Assembly: GCF_005889725.1 (NCBI RefSeq)
Contig: NZ_VCKX01000133.1
Coordinates: forward strand, 1 to 32,162
From: Nonomuraea zeae
Lineage (GTDB): Bacteria; Actinomycetota; Actinomycetes; Streptosporangiales; Streptosporangiaceae
Reading direction: 5' to 3'
DNA: 32,162 nucleotides
Made by a program: the position numbers and the translations under genes. This document shows positions 32,144 through 32,162 of the stretch, piece by piece (the first letter of the stretch is position 1; every line of letters starts with the position of its first letter). The notes under the pieces were generated by a model. It was not told where the DNA came from. It ran no database searches and was given only the letters and a program-made list of their open reading frames with translations.

Positions 32144-32162
32144 CTGGCTCTTATACACATCT
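32144..32162. other. Tn5/Nextera mosaic-end adapter at contig end (not genomic)
   Basis: The last 19 bases read CTGGCTCTTATACACATCT. They match the known transposase adapter CTGTCTCTTATACACATCT at 18 of 19 positions. The match sits exactly at the contig edge, so it is library adapter left in the assembly. Confidence 0.95.

Overview
The window looks like a contig-end fragment from a high-GC actinomycete. Third-position codon bias is strong, GTG/TTG starts are used, Sec and lipoprotein signals are typical, and there are actinobacterial families such as the LAL regulator, the PadR-ABC-FtsX module and the DUF6493-like protein. A member of the Streptosporangiaceae/Nonomuraea-Streptomyces range is my inference; there is no rRNA to settle it. 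I see no tRNA, rRNA, CRISPR, insertion sequence or phage gene. The last 19 bases are Tn5/Nextera adapter, not genome.

Layout. 1-692: 3' part of a cation/proton antiporter. 786-6984 (minus): the most interesting block, a four-gene operon of KASIII-like acyltransferase, discrete ACP, second KASIII-like acyltransferase and a KR-less iterative type I PKS (KS-AT-DH-like-ACP). This is the gene set that in chlorothricin/avilamycin/calicheamicin-type pathways makes an orsellinate or 6-methylsalicylate unit and hands it to a sugar or aglycone. Here it stands alone, with no visible sugar or aglycone genes, so the acceptor is unknown. 7350-8672 (minus): secreted esterase with a CBM2 cellulose-binding domain. 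8673-9225: an unusually AT-rich gene-free stretch. 9226-11437 (plus): tiny secreted two-cysteine protein, SDR, NAD-dependent epimerase-like protein. 11444-12652 (minus): cytochrome P450. 12874-14523: divergent MarR regulator and zinc-independent quinone oxidoreductase, with three evenly spaced operators between them. 14793-17573: LAL-type LuxR regulator. 17625-19634 (minus): secreted SGNH hydrolase with a Gly-rich repeat. 19912-20823: CAP-domain lipoprotein.

20891-24797 (minus): siderophore uptake operon (ATPase, binding lipoprotein, fused double FecCD permease) under an IdeR/DmdR iron box that overlaps a leaderless promoter. 24998-26512: secreted M1-like metallopeptidase with a perfect 20-bp terminator stem. 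26633-29544: PadR regulator followed by an ABC ATPase and FtsX-like permease that carry three frameshifts and an apparent internal deletion, so the exporter looks decayed. 29577-32143 (minus): DUF6493-like helical-repeat protein cut by the contig end.

The window is therefore a chromosomal stretch of independent units: a small aromatic-acyl cassette, secreted hydrolases, a redox switch, iron uptake and a dead exporter. Regulation is legible in several places: inverted repeats sit on predicted promoters, and three genes (epimerase, marR, siderophore ATPase) have a -10 hexamer 6-7 nt before the start codon, as in leaderless mRNAs.
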